A stretch of 49,752 nucleotides of DNA from DASZZZ01 sp036260375 (GTDB lineage Bacteria > Actinomycetota > CADDZG01 > WHSQ01), in the NCBI GenBank assembly GCA_036260375.1, contig DASZZZ010000085.1, forward strand, positions 1 through 49,752, read 5' to 3'. A model generated the notes under the pieces. The model saw nothing but the letters and a program-made list of their open reading frames with translations. It was not told the DNA's origin and made no database searches. Shown here one piece after another: positions 1 through 8,471 of the stretch (position 1 is its first letter; each line of letters opens with the position of its first letter). A program made the position numbers and the translations under genes.

Positions 1-18
1 GGCGCCCCGAAGGGCGCC
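1..18 (-). terminator. Hairpin downstream of the protease gene
   Basis: Perfect inverted repeat GGCGCCC-CGAA-GGGCGCC with 7-bp arms and a 4-nt loop. It begins 22 bp past the protease stop codon on the minus strand, where a transcription terminator is expected. The sequence that would hold a U tract lies outside the window, so intrinsic termination cannot be confirmed. Confidence 0.5.
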
Positions 19-39
19 CGCCGGCTGGTGCGTCCGCTC

Positions 40-1569
40 CTACTCGGCGTACTCCGGGCAGGGCGGGTTCGCCTCGTACAGCCTCGACGTGTCGTGGAGC
101 ACGGCGCGCAGCGCGTCGATGCGCCCGTTGCCGAAGCACTCGTCGTAGCCGGGCAGGCCGATGTCGACGGTCGTCCCCTGCAGGTACGACTCGACCGACT
201 GCGGCCGCATCCTCACGTCCGGCTCGCCGGCGTCGGTGCCGACCTCGCCGAACTCGCTCACGATGAGCGCCGCGACGCCGGCCGCGTGAGGCGACGCCAT
301 CGACGTGCCCTGGAAGCAGCCGTAGCTGCCGAGGTGCACCGGGATCGTCGACAGCACCTGGTTGCCGCACGGGCCCGGGTGCTGCGCGTTCGCGGAGTTG
401 CCGCCCGGCGCCGCGACGTCGACCATGCCGTAGCCGTAGTTCGAGAAGAACGACTTCTCGCTCGACGGGCCGAGCGCGCTCGTGCCGATGACGCCGTCGG
501 TCTCGGCCGGCACGACCTCGCACTCGTTCTCGTACGGCTCGGATGGGTGCGCCAGGTCCTCGTCGGAGTTGCCGAGCGCGGCGACCGGCGTCACGCCCTG
601 GTTGCGCGCGTAGCGCATCGCGCGCTCGTTCGCCATGCGGAAGGCGCGCTGCACCGGGTCGCTCATGCACTTGAACTCCGTGCTGCTGAGAAACTCGTCG
701 TCGTCGACGAAGTAGCTCATGTTGATGACGTCGAACTTCTGGTCGCCGGCGTAGGTGATCCCGGCCGCGCTCGAGCTCGAGTAGCAGTAGCCGAGCGTGT
801 CGCACACCTCGACCGGCACGAGCGTGACGTTCGGCGCGACGCCGACGACGCCGATCTCGTTCGCCTGCGCGGCGACGATGCCGGCGACGTGCGTGCCGTG
901 GAACTGGTTGTCCTCGCACGGGACGGGGTTGCCGATGCCCGGGCCGAGCGGGATGAAGTCGGCGGCGCGGGTGCAGTCGACGTTGGTGCCCTGCTGGTCG
1001 ACCGTGAAGTCGGGGTGGTCGCCGTCGATGCCGGAGTCGAGGATGCCGACGTCGACGAGCCGGCCCCCGGACTGGATCGCGTGCGCCTGCGGCGCGCGGA
1101 TCTGCTGCATGCTCCACTGCAGCGGCTCGAGCGGGTCGGCGGTCTCCTCGGGCCCGGAGCCCGGGACCGAGCTCTCGTCGACGACCGTCAGCTGGCCGGA
1201 CTCGATCGCCTCCTGGGCCGACGGGAACGCCTTCCACTTGAAGTCCTCGGCCGCCGCCTCGACCAGCCCCGACGCGCGCAGCGTCTCGTCGAACAGCGCG
1301 TTGGGAGAGTCGACGACGAGGACGCCGATCTGGCGCGACAGGTCGATCGACACGATGCCGCCGGCGTTGCGCACGAGCGCGAGCGCGGCGTCCCGGTTCG
1401 CGTCGAAACCGGTGCTCGTCGCCTGCCCCGACAGCACGACGACGTAGCGCTTGGTCTGCGACTCCACGGATACGGACGCGGTCGCCGCGGTCTGCGGCGA
1501 GAGCCCCGCCGCGAGGGCCGTCACCGCGCCGAGCGCGGCGAGGACCCGCCTTGGTCGTTTCCTGGACAC
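40..1569 (-). CDS. Secreted S8 (subtilisin-like) serine protease
   Basis: Subtilase-family endopeptidase, probably exported. The frame is open upstream to an ATG at 1662, but GGAGG sits 5 nt before a GTG at 1569. Starting there gives a textbook signal peptide: RKRPRR, a hydrophobic Ala/Leu stretch, then an A-T-A cleavage region near residue 31. Numbering from that GTG (509 aa), the catalytic triad is Asp178 (GILDSGIDGDHPDF), His224 (HGTHVAGI) and Ser423 (GTSMASPHAAG), with oxyanion Asn334 (ALGNS). Residues about 40-120 resemble an inhibitor-I9-type propeptide. Several Cys in the catalytic region (for example in CDTLGYC and PCGNQ) suggest disulfides. The gene is monocistronic and reads away from the ABC genes. 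Family and active site are certain; the substrate is unknown. Confidence 0.93.
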   Translation of the reverse strand: MSRKRPRRVLAALGAVTALAAGLSPQTAATASVSVESQTKRYVVVLSGQATSTGFDANRDAALALVRNAGGIVSIDLSRQIGVLVVDSPNALFDETLRASGLVEAAAEDFKWKAFPSAQEAIESGQLTVVDESSVPGSGPEETADPLEPLQWSMQQIRAPQAHAIQSGGRLVDVGILDSGIDGDHPDFTVDQQGTNVDCTRAADFIPLGPGIGNPVPCEDNQFHGTHVAGIVAAQANEIGVVGVAPNVTLVPVEVCDTLGYCYSSSSAAGITYAGDQKFDVINMSYFVDDDEFLSSTEFKCMSDPVQRAFRMANERAMRYARNQGVTPVAALGNSDEDLAHPSEPYENECEVVPAETDGVIGTSALGPSSEKSFFSNYGYGMVDVAAPGGNSANAQHPGPCGNQVLSTIPVHLGSYGCFQGTSMASPHAAGVAALIVSEFGEVGTDAGEPDVRMRPQSVESYLQGTTVDIGLPGYDECFGNGRIDALRAVLHDTSRLYEANPPCPEYAE

Positions 1570-1735
1570 CTGCACCTCCACGAGTCCCGCCGCCTCCCGT
1601 CGGACGACATCCACCGCAACGTTCGCCGCCCCGGCGCGTCGCCCTGTCGGAACGGCCGACATCGCGCGGAAAAAGCGCGTCGCGGAGGCGGTTTGCGCAC
1701 GGGTGTCCGAAAAGTCGCGCCCTCGGACGCGCCCG

Positions 1736-2512
1736 TCAGCTGCGCGGCTCCCACGCGAACGTGCGCGCCGCGATCGCCGCGCCGGCGAGTCCCCACAGCG
1801 CGACGACGACGAGATCGTCGACGCGCCACCCGGCGCCGGACGCGCCCGGCGAGAACGCCGCCTGGAGCGCGTCCTGGAGGTGCGCTACGGGAAACGCGCC
1901 GGCGACGGCGTCGAGCCACTCCGGTGGCCGCCGGATGCGAACGAGCACGTCGGACACGAACAGCAACGGGAGGATCGTGGCGTTGACGACGGCGGGGCCC
2001 GCGTCGGCGTTGCGCACCGCGCCGGTGACCGCCAGCCCGAGCGCGGCGAACGACGCCGCTCCGAGCGTGAGCGACGCCGCGAACGCGGGGGCCGCGCCGG
2101 CGCGCAGACCGACGTCGAACAGCAATGCGCCGGCCGCGACGGTCAGCGAGACGAGCAGCAGCGCGACGAGCGTCGCGTGCGCGATCCGTCCGAACACGTA
2201 CGCCCACGCCGGCAGCGGCGTGCCGCGCAGGCGCTTGAGCACGCCGCGGTCGCGCGCCAGCGCGAGGCCCATGGCGACGTTGGTGTAGCACGCGGTCACG
2301 ATCGAGAACGTGAGGATCGCGGGGACGTAGAACGTCATCATGCCGGTCGTCACGCCGTCGATGCGCGTCCGGGTGCGGCCGAACAGGACGTAGGACATGG
2401 CGAGGAAGAACAGCGGGAAGGCGAACGTGAACACCGCCGCGGGCGGGTTGCGCCAGAACGCCCGGTTCTCGTAGCGCACCTGGCGCAGCGCGAGTCCGAG
2501 CCCGCCGCTCAC
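1736..2512 (-). CDS. ABC-2 type transporter permease
   Basis: Membrane subunit of an ABC exporter, 258 aa, with about six hydrophobic segments (for example AVFTFAFPLFFLAMSYVLF, LVALLLVSLTVAAGALLF and the C-terminal VVALWGLAGAAIAA) and the ABC-2 layout. The start is taken at GTG 2512 because it overlaps the stop of the upstream ATPase gene in a GTGA junction, implying translational coupling. The frame stays open much further upstream, but only antisense-like sequence lies there. With the adjacent ATPase it should form a two-gene DrrAB/NodIJ-like exporter of unknown cargo, possibly drugs or lipids. Confidence 0.88.
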   Translation of the reverse strand: MSGGLGLALRQVRYENRAFWRNPPAAVFTFAFPLFFLAMSYVLFGRTRTRIDGVTTGMMTFYVPAILTFSIVTACYTNVAMGLALARDRGVLKRLRGTPLPAWAYVFGRIAHATLVALLLVSLTVAAGALLFDVGLRAGAAPAFAASLTLGAASFAALGLAVTGAVRNADAGPAVVNATILPLLFVSDVLVRIRRPPEWLDAVAGAFPVAHLQDALQAAFSPGASGAGWRVDDLVVVALWGLAGAAIAARTFAWEPRS

Positions 2513-3459
2513 CGCCGCCTCCGGCGCCGTCGCGCCGTGTCCGGGTCGCCGCCGCCGGCGGCCTCGTGGCGCTCTTCCGCGGTCAGCTCGAGGTACACGT
2601 CCTCCAGCGTCGGCCGGGCGACGGTCAACCCGTCGAGCTCGATGGAGCGCTCGAGCGCCCATGCGGTGACGTCGTGAAGCAGCTTGGTGGGCGACGTCGT
2701 GGTGATCTCGACGCGCTCGCCGCGACGCTCCCCGGCCCACGCGACCGGAAGCTCGACGCCTGCGGGTGCGACGAACGACACCTTCGTCGCGCCGTCGCGG
2801 CGCGTCAGCATCGAGGGATCGCCGTGCGCGACCACGCGCCCCGCGACGACGATCGCGACGCGATCGGCGAGCGCGTGGGCCTCGTCCATGTAGTGGGTGG
2901 TGAGCACGATCGTCTTGCCGAGCGCGCGCAGGTTGTCGACGACGCGCCACGCGTTGCGCCGCGCCGCCGGATCGAACCCCGTGGTCGGCTCGTCGAGGAA
3001 CAGCAACTCGGGATCGCCCGCGAGCGCGAGCGCCACGTCGAGCCGGCGTTGCTGTCCGCCCGAGAGCCGCTTGACGCGCTCGTGCGCGACGTCGCCCAGC
3101 CCGGCGACGTCGAGGATCTCGTCGCGCGGGCGCGGCGACGGGTAGTAGCCGCGGTAGAGGTCGATCGACTCGGCGACCGACAGGTACGGCTCGGCGCCGC
3201 CCGACTGGAGGACGATCCCGATGCGCCGCCGCAGCTCGGTGCCGGCGCGCGCGGGATCGTGGCCGAGCACGCTCACGCGCCCCGACGTGCGCGCGCGGTA
3301 ACCCTCGAGGATCTCGATCGTCGTCGTCTTGCCGGCGCCGTTGGGTCCCAGCAGCGCGAACACCTCGCCGCGCGAGACCGTCAGGTCGATGCCCCGCACG
3401 GCCTCGAAGCGCCCGTACGACTTGCGAAGGGACTCGACCTCGACGGCGGGCGCGGCCAT
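2509..3459 (-). CDS. ABC transporter ATP-binding protein
   Basis: Cytoplasmic ATPase of a drug/lipid-type ABC exporter, 316 aa. Walker A is GPNGAGKTT (residues 38-46), the signature LSGGQ (132-136), Walker B LLFLDEP (152-158) and the switch His lies in TTHYMDEA. The C-terminal ~80 residues form the extra domain seen in DrrA/CcmA-like proteins and end in an Arg-rich tail. It is the first gene of a two-gene operon with the permease, joined by a 4-bp overlap. Only 23 bp separate its ATG from the divergent acyl-CoA dehydrogenase gene, so the promoters must be very compact. Confidence 0.93.
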   Translation of the reverse strand: MAAPAVEVESLRKSYGRFEAVRGIDLTVSRGEVFALLGPNGAGKTTTIEILEGYRARTSGRVSVLGHDPARAGTELRRRIGIVLQSGGAEPYLSVAESIDLYRGYYPSPRPRDEILDVAGLGDVAHERVKRLSGGQQRRLDVALALAGDPELLFLDEPTTGFDPAARRNAWRVVDNLRALGKTIVLTTHYMDEAHALADRVAIVVAGRVVAHGDPSMLTRRDGATKVSFVAPAGVELPVAWAGERRGERVEITTTSPTKLLHDVTAWALERSIELDGLTVARPTLEDVYLELTAEERHEAAGGGDPDTARRRRRRR

Positions 3460-3469
3460 GCGCGCAGCA

Positions 3470-3475
3470 TAAGCT
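3470..3475 (+). promoter_or_regulatory. Putative -10 box, leaderless start of the ACAD gene
   Basis: TAAGCT fits the actinobacterial TANNNT -10 consensus and lies 7 nt before the ATG at 3483. Transcription would begin at or within 1-2 nt of the start codon. No Shine-Dalgarno sequence is visible. Confidence 0.45.
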
Positions 3476-3482
3476 AGGCGTC

Positions 3483-5195
3483 ATGGCCGGCTTCCTGCAG
3501 ACGCCGCCGGCGCTGGGCGACGCGTGGCGCGACGACCGCGTGCTGCGCGAGGCGCTGCACTTCCATCTCGGCGACGACGCGTTCGCCGCCGCCGAACCGG
3601 AGCTCGCCGAGATGGGTGCGCTCGCGGTGTCGCCGCGCGTCCTGGGTCTTGCTCGGCGCGCCGAGACGGAGCCACCCGTCCACGTCCCGTACTCGCCGTG
3701 GGGCCGCCGCGTCGACGAGATCCGCTTATCCGACGCGTACGTCGAGCTCGGCCGCATCGGCGTCGAGGCGGGCGTCACCGCGCTCCCGTACGAACGCTCG
3801 CCGCTCGGCGAGCGCGTACGGATCGCGTGGGCCGGCCTGGTCGCGCTGTGGGGTCCGTCGTCCGCGCTCTACACGTGCCCGGTCGCGATGACCGACGGTG
3901 CCGCGCGCACGTTGTTGCAGCACGGGGGCCCCGACGACGTCGCGGTCGTCGAGCGCCTGACCTCGCGCGACCCCGGGCGCGCGTGGACGAGCGGTCAGTG
4001 GATGACGGAGACGGCCGGTGGCTCCGACGTCGGCGGCACCGAAACGATCGCGCGCGTGGACGAGCGGGGGCGGTGGCGGCTGACGGGCACGAAGTGGTTC
4101 ACGAGCTCGACGACGTCGGAGATCGCCCTGACGCTCGCTCGTCCCGAGGGCGTAGCGCCAGGGTCGCGGCCGCTCGCGTTGTTCCGCGTGCATCGGACTC
4201 TCGACGACGGGAGCGCCAACGGCATCGTCGTGCGGCGTCTCAAGGACAAGCTCGGCACGCGCGCCCTGCCGACCGCGGAGCTCGAGCTCGACGGCGCGCT
4301 CGCGCATCCCGTCGGCGATCCGCGCGCGGGCGGCGGCGTGCGCCTGATCGCGACGATGCTCAACGTCACGCGCATCCACAACGCCATCGGCTCGACCGCG
4401 TACCTGGGGCGCGCGCTGGCGTGGGCGCGCGCCTATGCCCGCGTCCGGCGCGTCGGCGGCCGTCTGCTCGCGACGATGCCGGCGCACCGCGCGACGCTCG
4501 CCGACCTCGCGACCGACTACGCCGCGTCGATGGCGCTGGTGACCCGGTGCTGTGAGCTGATGGGCGCCGTCGAGCACGGGCGCGCCGACGCGACGGACGC
4601 GCGCGTGCTGCGCGGTCTCACGCCGGTGACGAAGCTCGCGACCGCGCGGTGGGGCGTAGCCGGCGTCACCGAGGCGATGGAGGCGATTGGCGGCGTCGGC
4701 TACTGCGAGGACTCGACGATCCCGGCGATCGTGCGCAACTCCCACGTCAACCCGATCTGGGAGGGCACGACCAACGTGCTCGCGCTCGACTTCCTGCGCG
4801 CCGCCCAGCGCGACGACGCGCTCGCTGCGCTCGCGCACGACTGCCGCGACGCGCTCGCGCGCGTGCGCGACGACGACGCGGTGGCGGCGCCCGCGGCCCT
4901 CGCCGCCGCCGCGCTCGACGAGCTCGAGGCGCGCGCGGCGCGATGGGACGACGACGACCGGGCCCAGGCCGGGGCGCGTTCGCTCGCGCTCGGGCTCGCG
5001 TCGACGTACGCGTGCGCGCGCCTGTGCCTCCAGGGGGCGTGGGCGGCGCGGCGCGGCGACGTGCGGACCGCGGCCGTGGCCACGCGCCTCGCGCGTCGCG
5101 GGCTCGTGCCGCCGGAGCCGCCGCCCGACGACGGCCTCGGCATGGACGAGCCCGTGTCCCCGCAGGGCGCCTCCTCTGCGCGTGCCGTCGGATAA
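3483..5195 (+). CDS. AidB-like acyl-CoA dehydrogenase family protein
   Basis: FAD-dependent acyl-CoA dehydrogenase-fold protein, 570 aa, longer than the ~380-400 aa of classical ACADs and closer to the AidB/adaptive-response type. Recognisable signatures are MTETAGGSDVGG (flavin and substrate loop), LTGTKWFTSS, and the C-terminal GGVGYCEDSTIPAIVRNSHV and IWEGTTNVLALD. The last ~130 residues form an Ala/Arg-rich helical extension. AidB itself protects DNA during alkylation damage and has little dehydrogenase activity, so the substrate here is open. ATG 3483 is chosen because a -10-like TAAGCT lies just upstream and no other start has a better signal. It is divergent from the ABC genes, and the next gene follows after 46 bp. 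Confidence 0.85.
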   Translation: MAGFLQTPPALGDAWRDDRVLREALHFHLGDDAFAAAEPELAEMGALAVSPRVLGLARRAETEPPVHVPYSPWGRRVDEIRLSDAYVELGRIGVEAGVTALPYERSPLGERVRIAWAGLVALWGPSSALYTCPVAMTDGAARTLLQHGGPDDVAVVERLTSRDPGRAWTSGQWMTETAGGSDVGGTETIARVDERGRWRLTGTKWFTSSTTSEIALTLARPEGVAPGSRPLALFRVHRTLDDGSANGIVVRRLKDKLGTRALPTAELELDGALAHPVGDPRAGGGVRLIATMLNVTRIHNAIGSTAYLGRALAWARAYARVRRVGGRLLATMPAHRATLADLATDYAASMALVTRCCELMGAVEHGRADATDARVLRGLTPVTKLATARWGVAGVTEAMEAIGGVGYCEDSTIPAIVRNSHVNPIWEGTTNVLALDFLRAAQRDDALAALAHDCRDALARVRDDDAVAAPAALAAAALDELEARAARWDDDDRAQAGARSLALGLASTYACARLCLQGAWAARRGDVRTAAVATRLARRGLVPPEPPPDDGLGMDEPVSPQGASSARAVG

Positions 5196-5241
5196 TGAAG
5201 GTTGGCCGAGGGCGGTCGACGGGCGCACGAGGAGGCGAGGC

Positions 5242-5670
5242 GTGAAGGTAGTCGTGGGGTCGGACGAGCACACCCCGGTCGTGGACGCGGTCGCCGACGG
5301 GCTCCGCAAGCGCGGCCACGACGTCACGCTCGTCGGCCCTCCCGGGGGCGAGGACATCGCGTGGGCCGAGGTCGGGCGCAGGGTCGGCGAGATGGTCGCG
5401 GGCGAGGGCGCCGACACGGGCGTGCTGTTCTGCTGGACGGGCACCGGCGCGTCGATCGCGGCCAACAAGGTGCGCGGAGTGCGCGCCGCGCTGTGCACCG
5501 ACGCGGCGACGGCCGCGGGCGCGCGCCGGTGGAACGACGCCAACGTGCTCGTGATGAGCCTGCGGCTCGCGTCGCCCCCGGTCGCGGAGGAGATGCTCGA
5601 CGCGTGGTTCGCGGCGGAGCCGGATCCGTCGGAGGCGGACAACATCGCGGCACTCGAGCGCCGGGGATGA
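5242..5670 (+). CDS. RpiB/LacAB family sugar-phosphate isomerase
   Basis: Ribose-5-phosphate isomerase B family protein, 142 aa, the usual size. The conserved loop LFCWTGTGASIAANK matches the RpiB motif CGTGxGxSIAANK, with an inserted Trp after the catalytic-type Cys. ARRWNDANVLVMS corresponds to the family block containing HNDANVL, with His replaced by Trp. The expected reaction is ribulose-5-P/ribose-5-P interconversion, but both substitutions are near the active site, so a different sugar phosphate is possible. The GTG start at 5242 is supported by GGAGG 6 nt upstream. It is followed after 13 bp by pncA and is probably cotranscribed with it. Confidence 0.8.
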   Translation: MKVVVGSDEHTPVVDAVADGLRKRGHDVTLVGPPGGEDIAWAEVGRRVGEMVAGEGADTGVLFCWTGTGASIAANKVRGVRAALCTDAATAAGARRWNDANVLVMSLRLASPPVAEEMLDAWFAAEPDPSEADNIAALERRG

Positions 5671-5683
5671 CGGAGGGAGCCGC

Positions 5684-6277
5684 GTGACCGACGACGCAAG
5701 GTACGACGAGCACACGGCGCTCGTCGTAGTGGACGTGCAGAATGACTTCGCCGATCCGGGCGGAAGCCTCTACGTGCCGGGCGGAGAGCGCGTCGTCCCC
5801 AACGTCAACCGCGAGATACGCGCCGCCCTCGACGCGGGCGCGCTCGTCGTCTACACGCAGGACTGGCATCCGGAGTCGACGCCGCACTTCGCGACGGACG
5901 GCGGCATCTGGCCCGTGCACTGCGTGCGCGACACGTGGGGGGCCGAGCTCCACCCCGAGCTCGAGGTCCATGGCGAGGTCGTTCGCAAGGGCACCGGCGG
6001 CGAGGACGGCTACAGCGGCTTCACCGTGCGCGACCCGGCCGGGGGAGAGCAGCGCGGCACGCGCCTCGAACCGCTGCTGAGGGAACGGGGCGTGAGCCGC
6101 GTCGTCGTCGTCGGGCTGGCGACCGATTACTGCGTCAAGGCGACGGCGCTCGACGCGCGCCGTCTCGGGTTCGACACGACGATCGTCGGCGACGCGATCG
6201 CGGCGGTGGAGCTGCAGCCCGGGGACGGCGACGGCGCGCTCGAAGAGATGAGGCGCGCCGGGGCCTCGGTCGCGTGA
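5684..6277 (+). CDS. pncA: Nicotinamidase
   Basis: Hydrolyses nicotinamide to nicotinate plus ammonia in NAD salvage; cytoplasmic isochorismatase-fold enzyme, 197 aa. The triad is visible: Asp17 (VVVDVQNDF), Lys102 (RKGTGGEDGYSGF) and Cys150 (GLATDYCVKAT). Candidate metal ligands are Asp60, His62 and His79. The GTG start at 5684 has GGAGG upstream. The next gene, 19 bp downstream, is nicotinate phosphoribosyltransferase, which uses the product. This pairing makes the nicotinamidase assignment much stronger than a generic isochorismatase call. Confidence 0.93.
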   Translation: MTDDARYDEHTALVVVDVQNDFADPGGSLYVPGGERVVPNVNREIRAALDAGALVVYTQDWHPESTPHFATDGGIWPVHCVRDTWGAELHPELEVHGEVVRKGTGGEDGYSGFTVRDPAGGEQRGTRLEPLLRERGVSRVVVVGLATDYCVKATALDARRLGFDTTIVGDAIAAVELQPGDGDGALEEMRRAGASVA

Positions 6278-6296
6278 CGACACCCCGGGGGACACC

Positions 6297-7643
6297 GTGA
6301 GCTGGGTCGACGACCGCAATGCGGCGCTCCTCACCGACCTCTACGAGCTCACGATGGCGGCGAGCTATCACGCGCACGGGATGAACGAGCCGGCGACGTT
6401 CGACCTGTTCGTGCGCAAGCTCCCGGAGCGCCGCAACTTCCTCGTCGCGTGCGGGCTCGAGCAGGCGCTGTCGTACCTCGAGACGCTGCGCTTCGACGAC
6501 GACTCGATCGCCTATCTGCGATCGCTCGAGATGTTCGACGACGGCTTCCTGTCGTTTCTCGGCGACCTTCGCTTCACCGGCGACGTGCACGCGGTCGCCG
6601 AAGGCGAGATCGTGTTCGACAGAGAGCCGTTGCTGCGCGTCACCGCGCCGATGATCGAGGCGCAGATCGTCGAGACGTTCCTGCTGAACGGCGTGACGTT
6701 CCAGACGATGATCGCCTCGAAGGCGGCGCGCGTGGCGCTCGCGGCGCGTGGACGCGACTTCGTCGACTTCTCGCCGCGGCGCGACCACGCGGCCGACGCC
6801 GCGATAAAGGCCGCGCGCGCCGCGTACGTCGGCGGCGCGGCCGCGACGTCCAACGTCCTCGCCGGCCGTCTCTACGGCATCCCCGTCAACGGCACGATGG
6901 CGCACTCGTACGTCATGGCGTTCGAGGACGAGCGCACCGCGTTCCGCACGTTCGCGCGCGACTTCCCCGACCGCGCCGTGCTGCTGATCGACACGTTCGA
7001 CGTCGAGGAGGGCGCGCGCATCGCAGCCGACGTCGCACGGGAGCTCGCCGCCGAGGGCAGCCGGCTGCGCGGCGTGCGCATCGACTCCGGCGAGCTCGGC
7101 GAGCTCGCGCGCGCGGTACGCAAGATCCTCGACTACGAGGGCCTGCACGACGTGCGCATCGTCGTCTCCGGCGACCTCGACGAGGTGCGCGTCGCGGGGC
7201 TGATCGACGACGGCGCCCCGGTCGACGCCTTCGGAGTCGGCACGCAGCTCGGCACGAGCGCCGACGCACCGACGCTCGGCGGCGTCTACAAGCTCGTCTC
7301 GGACGCGCACGGCCCGAAGATGAAGTTCTCCGCCGGCAAGGCGACGCTGCCGGGTCGCAAACAGGTGTTCCGCACGACCGCCGGCGGCCGCCTGCACCAC
7401 GACGTCATCGCGCTCGAGGACGAGCCCGTCGACGGCGAGCCGTTGTTGCACCCCGTGATGGCGAACGGGCGGCGGACCGCGCCACCGGAGGGGCTCGACG
7501 CGATCCGCACGCGCTGCCGCGCGGGGCTCGAACGGCTGCCCGAACGGCTGCGGGTGCTCGACCCCGCGACCGAGCCGTACCCGGTGACGCTGTCGCCGCG
7601 GCTCGACGCGCTCGTCGCCGCGATGGAGCGCGGGGCCTCCTGA
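6297..7643 (+). CDS. pncB: Nicotinate phosphoribosyltransferase
   Basis: Converts nicotinate and PRPP to nicotinate mononucleotide, the second Preiss-Handler salvage step; cytoplasmic, 448 aa. The N-terminal LLTDLYELTMAASY is the family signature. The region GIPVNGTMAHSYVMAF holds the active-site His, and the C-terminal half contains the phosphate-binding strands (GVRIDSGEL, VVSGDLDE, FGVGTQLGTS). The GTG start follows a G-rich tract (CCGGGGGACACC). It forms a compact operon with pncA. Confidence 0.95.
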   Translation: MSWVDDRNAALLTDLYELTMAASYHAHGMNEPATFDLFVRKLPERRNFLVACGLEQALSYLETLRFDDDSIAYLRSLEMFDDGFLSFLGDLRFTGDVHAVAEGEIVFDREPLLRVTAPMIEAQIVETFLLNGVTFQTMIASKAARVALAARGRDFVDFSPRRDHAADAAIKAARAAYVGGAAATSNVLAGRLYGIPVNGTMAHSYVMAFEDERTAFRTFARDFPDRAVLLIDTFDVEEGARIAADVARELAAEGSRLRGVRIDSGELGELARAVRKILDYEGLHDVRIVVSGDLDEVRVAGLIDDGAPVDAFGVGTQLGTSADAPTLGGVYKLVSDAHGPKMKFSAGKATLPGRKQVFRTTAGGRLHHDVIALEDEPVDGEPLLHPVMANGRRTAPPEGLDAIRTRCRAGLERLPERLRVLDPATEPYPVTLSPRLDALVAAMERGAS

Positions 7644-7649
7644 GCGCGC

Positions 7650-8027
7650 GTGCTGATAGGTTCGGGACGAACGGGAGCCGAGCCGCCGGACGCCCGACCG
7701 GCCGGAGCGGAGACGGGAGGTAACGCGCTGGAACCCAAGGACGCGTTCCACGCGCTCGACCGCGTCGAGCTCGTCGACGTGCGCGAGCAGTGGGAGTGGG
7801 ACGCGGGCCACATCGAAGGGGCGCGTCACGTCCCGCTGGGCGAGCTCCCCGCGCGACTCGACGAGCTGCCCCCAGGGCGCCCCGTCGTCGTCGTGTGCCG
7901 CAGCGGCGCGCGCAGCGCCGACGCGACGGAGTTCTTGCGCGCGCAAGGCTTCGACGCGCACAACCTCGACGGCGGCGTGCAGCTGTGGACGGGCGAGGGC
8001 CTTCCCTACTCGGGTGTGGTCGTGTAG
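7650..8027 (+). CDS. Single-domain rhodanese (start uncertain)
   Basis: Rhodanese-like sulfurtransferase domain. The catalytic loop is VVCRSGARSADA with the nucleophile Cys; ELVDVREQWEWDAGHIEGARH is the CH2A-type N-terminal signature. The full frame from GTG 7650 gives 125 aa, but the first ~26 residues look non-conserved. A strong GGGAGG (7715-7720) sits 7 nt before an in-frame CTG at 7728, which would give a 99-aa protein beginning just before the domain. A TAGGTT box inside the putative extension could be the promoter. The gene follows pncB by 6 bp. Sulfur donor and partner are unknown. Confidence 0.8.
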   Translation: MLIGSGRTGAEPPDARPAGAETGGNALEPKDAFHALDRVELVDVREQWEWDAGHIEGARHVPLGELPARLDELPPGRPVVVVCRSGARSADATEFLRAQGFDAHNLDGGVQLWTGEGLPYSGVVV

Positions 8028-8065
8028 ATGTACCCCGAGTGGACGGCGCGTAGGAGGCGGTCGTC

Positions 8066-8422
8066 GTGAGCGACTCATCGTTGCTTCTGCTGGTCGGTGG
8101 AGAGCTCATGGCGCGCGCCCGCCTCCAGAGCGCGACGGCGGACCGCGGGATGGAAGTCAAGAGCGTCCGGCCCGGCGCCCTCGTCGACGAGCTCGAGACG
8201 CTGCGCCCGTCGATGCTCGTGCTCGACCTCGACACCGGACGCCACGTGGTGCTCGACGAGCTCGAGCGGGCCCGCGCCGCCGGCCTGGCGCCCGAGCGCG
8301 TGCTGGGCTACTTCTCGCACGTCGAGCAGGAGCTCGGGGAGGCGGCGCGCGCCGCGGGCTGCGAGGCGTACCCGCGCGGTCGCTTCTGGCGCGACCTGCA
8401 GACGCTGCTCGTGTCCGCCTGA
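8066..8422 (+). CDS. Receiver-like protein of unknown function
   Basis: Protein of 118 aa with an alternating beta-alpha pattern reminiscent of a CheY-like receiver: a hydrophobic first strand (LLLLVGGELM), a third strand ending in Asp (SMLVLDLDTG) and a later strand (RVLGYFSHV). It lacks the acidic pair after strand 1 and an obvious C-terminal Lys, so phosphorylation is doubtful; it may be a degenerate pseudo-receiver. The GTG start at 8066 has GGAGG 8 nt upstream. It follows the rhodanese gene on the same strand. No function is assigned. Confidence 0.65.
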   Translation: MSDSSLLLLVGGELMARARLQSATADRGMEVKSVRPGALVDELETLRPSMLVLDLDTGRHVVLDELERARAAGLAPERVLGYFSHVEQELGEAARAAGCEAYPRGRFWRDLQTLLVSA

Positions 8423-8457
8423 CCGCGCCCGCGGTCGACGTTTCTAGCCCGCACTCG

Positions 8458-8463
8458 TAGAGT
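8458..8463 (+). promoter_or_regulatory. Putative -10 box of the merR-men operon
   Basis: TAGAGT (TANNNT type) lies 8 nt before the ATG of the MerR-family gene. There is no Shine-Dalgarno in between, consistent with a leaderless or near-leaderless transcript that would continue into menG and menF. Confidence 0.45.
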
Positions 8464-8471
8464 GATCGCTC

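Noticed and set aside
28..1986. Very long open frames antisense to real genes, here and throughout the window
   Set aside because: High GC removes stop codons from shadow frames; their products are Arg/Ala/His-rich with no motifs.
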